A stretch of 5,279 nucleotides of DNA, taken from QHBQ01 sp038230695. Its GTDB lineage: Bacteria; Chloroflexota; Chloroflexia; QHBQ01. How positions within the stretch are numbered: the stretch's first letter is position 1; each line of letters begins with the position of its first letter. A program made the position numbers and the translations under genes. Where the stretch lies: positions 1 through 5,279 of the forward strand of contig JBBRMT010000287.1 of the NCBI GenBank assembly GCA_038230695.1. Direction: 5' to 3'. Positions 4,251-5,279 of this stretch are shown piece by piece. The notes beneath the pieces were generated by a model. The model ran no database searches. It worked only from the letters and a program-made list of their open reading frames with translations, and had not been told where the DNA came from.

Positions 4251-5279
4251 CTATCGAGCAAGGAAATACGTCAGGGCTGCTGCCAGATCATCGCGCCACA
4301 AGGCCCAGCTATGCCCATAGTGGCGTTCGCTGTATTGCAGCGGATAGCCGTGCTGCACAAGCATATCGTGCAGTTCGCGCACCGGAGTGAGCATATCTTT
4401 GCAGTTGCCCTGCTCATCGAGGCCGTAGCAGGTCTCATATGTGCCGACCGTTAGATGCAGTTTAGGCGGCTGCCGCGGGGTCACGGCATATGCTTTACGC
4501 GCATCGAACCCATCGCTATCCCGCTTTGCCACCACGCTCGATTGCGCTCCCACCTTGCCGAACACCTCGGGCCGCTGGGCGGCGATGTAAAGCGAGATTA
4601 GCCCGCCCATGCTTGGCCCCATCACCACCCGCCATCTTTCATCATTAGATAGGTAGTAATGCTGCTCTACTTCGGCCACCAGTTCGTCGGCGAAGAAGCT
4701 GGCATAGTCATCGTTGCAGTCGTACTCCGTCCACCTATCCAGTGGCGACGCGAACACCGCCACGACTTTCGGGATGGCGCGATCGGCAATCAGGTTGTCG
4801 AGGATAGTTGGCGCTGCGCCGAACTTGAGGTAGTCGCCACCGTCTTGGAAGTATATAGTAGGGTATGGTCCACTATCAGGGTCAGCATAATCGGCTGGCA
4901 CATAGATGGTATAGGGCCGCCGTTGGCCTAGCGCCACACTCTCCAACTCATACTCTACCAACCTGCCTTGCGCCTGATCTGATCGCCGCTCGGTAATCGC
5001 GGGGCGGTGATACGCCGGCATCGCCAGGGCGCTGCGGTCTCCCAGCCCCGACATTCCCAGATGGGGGTTGAAGGGGTCGCGACTCATCGTCATCGCCTCA
5101 CCCAACTCCTCGCCTGGATTAGCGCCAGAGCTTTGGGGCATAGAAGCAAGCAAATAATCGAGCCGCGCATCGGGCGCAAACTCTTGCTGGTAGTGCAGCC
5201 ACCCGCCGCCGATTGGCTGCATCATCGCCCGCCGCGCATCCCAGCCATTCCACTCGCCACCCACGCCGACGATGCGCCC
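4251..5279 (-). CDS. Esterase family protein with N-terminal early-set-like domain, 5' end outside the window
   Basis: An alpha/beta-hydrolase of the enterochelin-esterase/esterase-D-like group, probably hydrolysing an ester; the substrate is not readable. Counting from the right edge (342 residues visible), residues 1-75 look like an early-set domain as found ahead of such esterases and in CBM48 proteins: VGVGGEWNGWDARRAMMQPI, then GGGWLHYQQEF, then DPFNPH. The hydrolase follows: RRPYTIYVPADY, the YFQDGGDY oxyanion region (143-150), nucleophile Ser223 in GPSMGGL, and His323 in HYGHSWALW. The acid residue is probably Glu282 in VGTYE, but this is uncertain. Two cysteines at 284 and 293 (CYGLDEQGNC) could pair. 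The frame is open to the edge, and a GTG at 5264 would cut into the early-set strand, so I call the gene incomplete at its 5' end. Whether it is exported cannot be seen. It converges on the secreted-protein gene. Confidence 0.85.
   Translation of the reverse strand, partial: GRIVGVGGEWNGWDARRAMMQPIGGGWLHYQQEFAPDARLDYLLASMPQSSGANPGEELGEAMTMSRDPFNPHLGMSGLGDRSALAMPAYHRPAITERRSDQAQGRLVEYELESVALGQRRPYTIYVPADYADPDSGPYPTIYFQDGGDYLKFGAAPTILDNLIADRAIPKVVAVFASPLDRWTEYDCNDDYASFFADELVAEVEQHYYLSNDERWRVVMGPSMGGLISLYIAAQRPEVFGKVGAQSSVVAKRDSDGFDARKAYAVTPRQPPKLHLTVGTYETCYGLDEQGNCKDMLTPVRELHDMLVQHGYPLQYSERHYGHSWALWRDDLAAALTYFLAR

Noticed and set aside
4197..4454. Short rightward open frame in the convergent gap
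   Set aside because: Most of it overlaps the esterase C-terminus on the other strand, including the catalytic-histidine region; it has no recognisable family or ribosome site.

Overview
The window looks like chromosomal DNA from a GC-rich member of the Chloroflexota. This is inferred from gene content, not from a database search. The strongest clue is a secreted protein with paired modules of the type FPETGHTV...YW..HGGL.QQGYPI...QYFQR.RFEYHPE joined to a Thr-Pro-rich linker, a combination I associate with this phylum. A DUF4388-plus-Roadblock protein and many short GC-rich intergenic hairpins fit the same picture.

Layout from left to right. Positions 1-238 carry no convincing gene; they hold direct repeats, a heptamer tandem repeat and two strong hairpins. 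Two minus-strand genes follow: a PyrK-type dihydroorotate dehydrogenase electron-transfer subunit (239-1015) and, upstream of it in the direction of transcription, a DUF4388/winged-helix/Roadblock regulatory protein (1059-2399). The 43 bp between them is occupied by a hairpin of the same family as the one at 118-151. Positions 2400-2699 form a divergent control region with a promoter for each direction and a stem-loop at the predicted 5' end of the rightward mRNA. The rightward gene (2700-4079) encodes a 459-residue exported protein made of two N-terminal repeats, a Thr-Pro-rich linker and two C-terminal repeats. It ends at a clear rho-independent terminator (4103-4136). From the right edge a minus-strand alpha/beta-hydrolase esterase with an N-terminal early-set-like domain enters the window (4251-5279); its true N-terminus lies outside.

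How the genes relate. PyrK and the Roadblock protein could be co-transcribed from the promoter near 2497-2525, but their functions (pyrimidine synthesis redox and GTPase-linked signalling) give no obvious joint pathway, and no pyrD partner is visible. The secreted protein is a single-gene unit. The esterase faces it tail to tail and is a separate unit.

The most interesting points are: an abrupt block of near-identity between the two C-terminal modules of the secreted protein, suggesting gene conversion; a hairpin repeat family whose two copies differ by a compensatory base-pair change; start-site corrections for two genes supported by promoter and hairpin positions; and a non-canonical glycine-rich NAD loop in PyrK. 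I do not see evidence for a complete, undescribed multi-gene system here.
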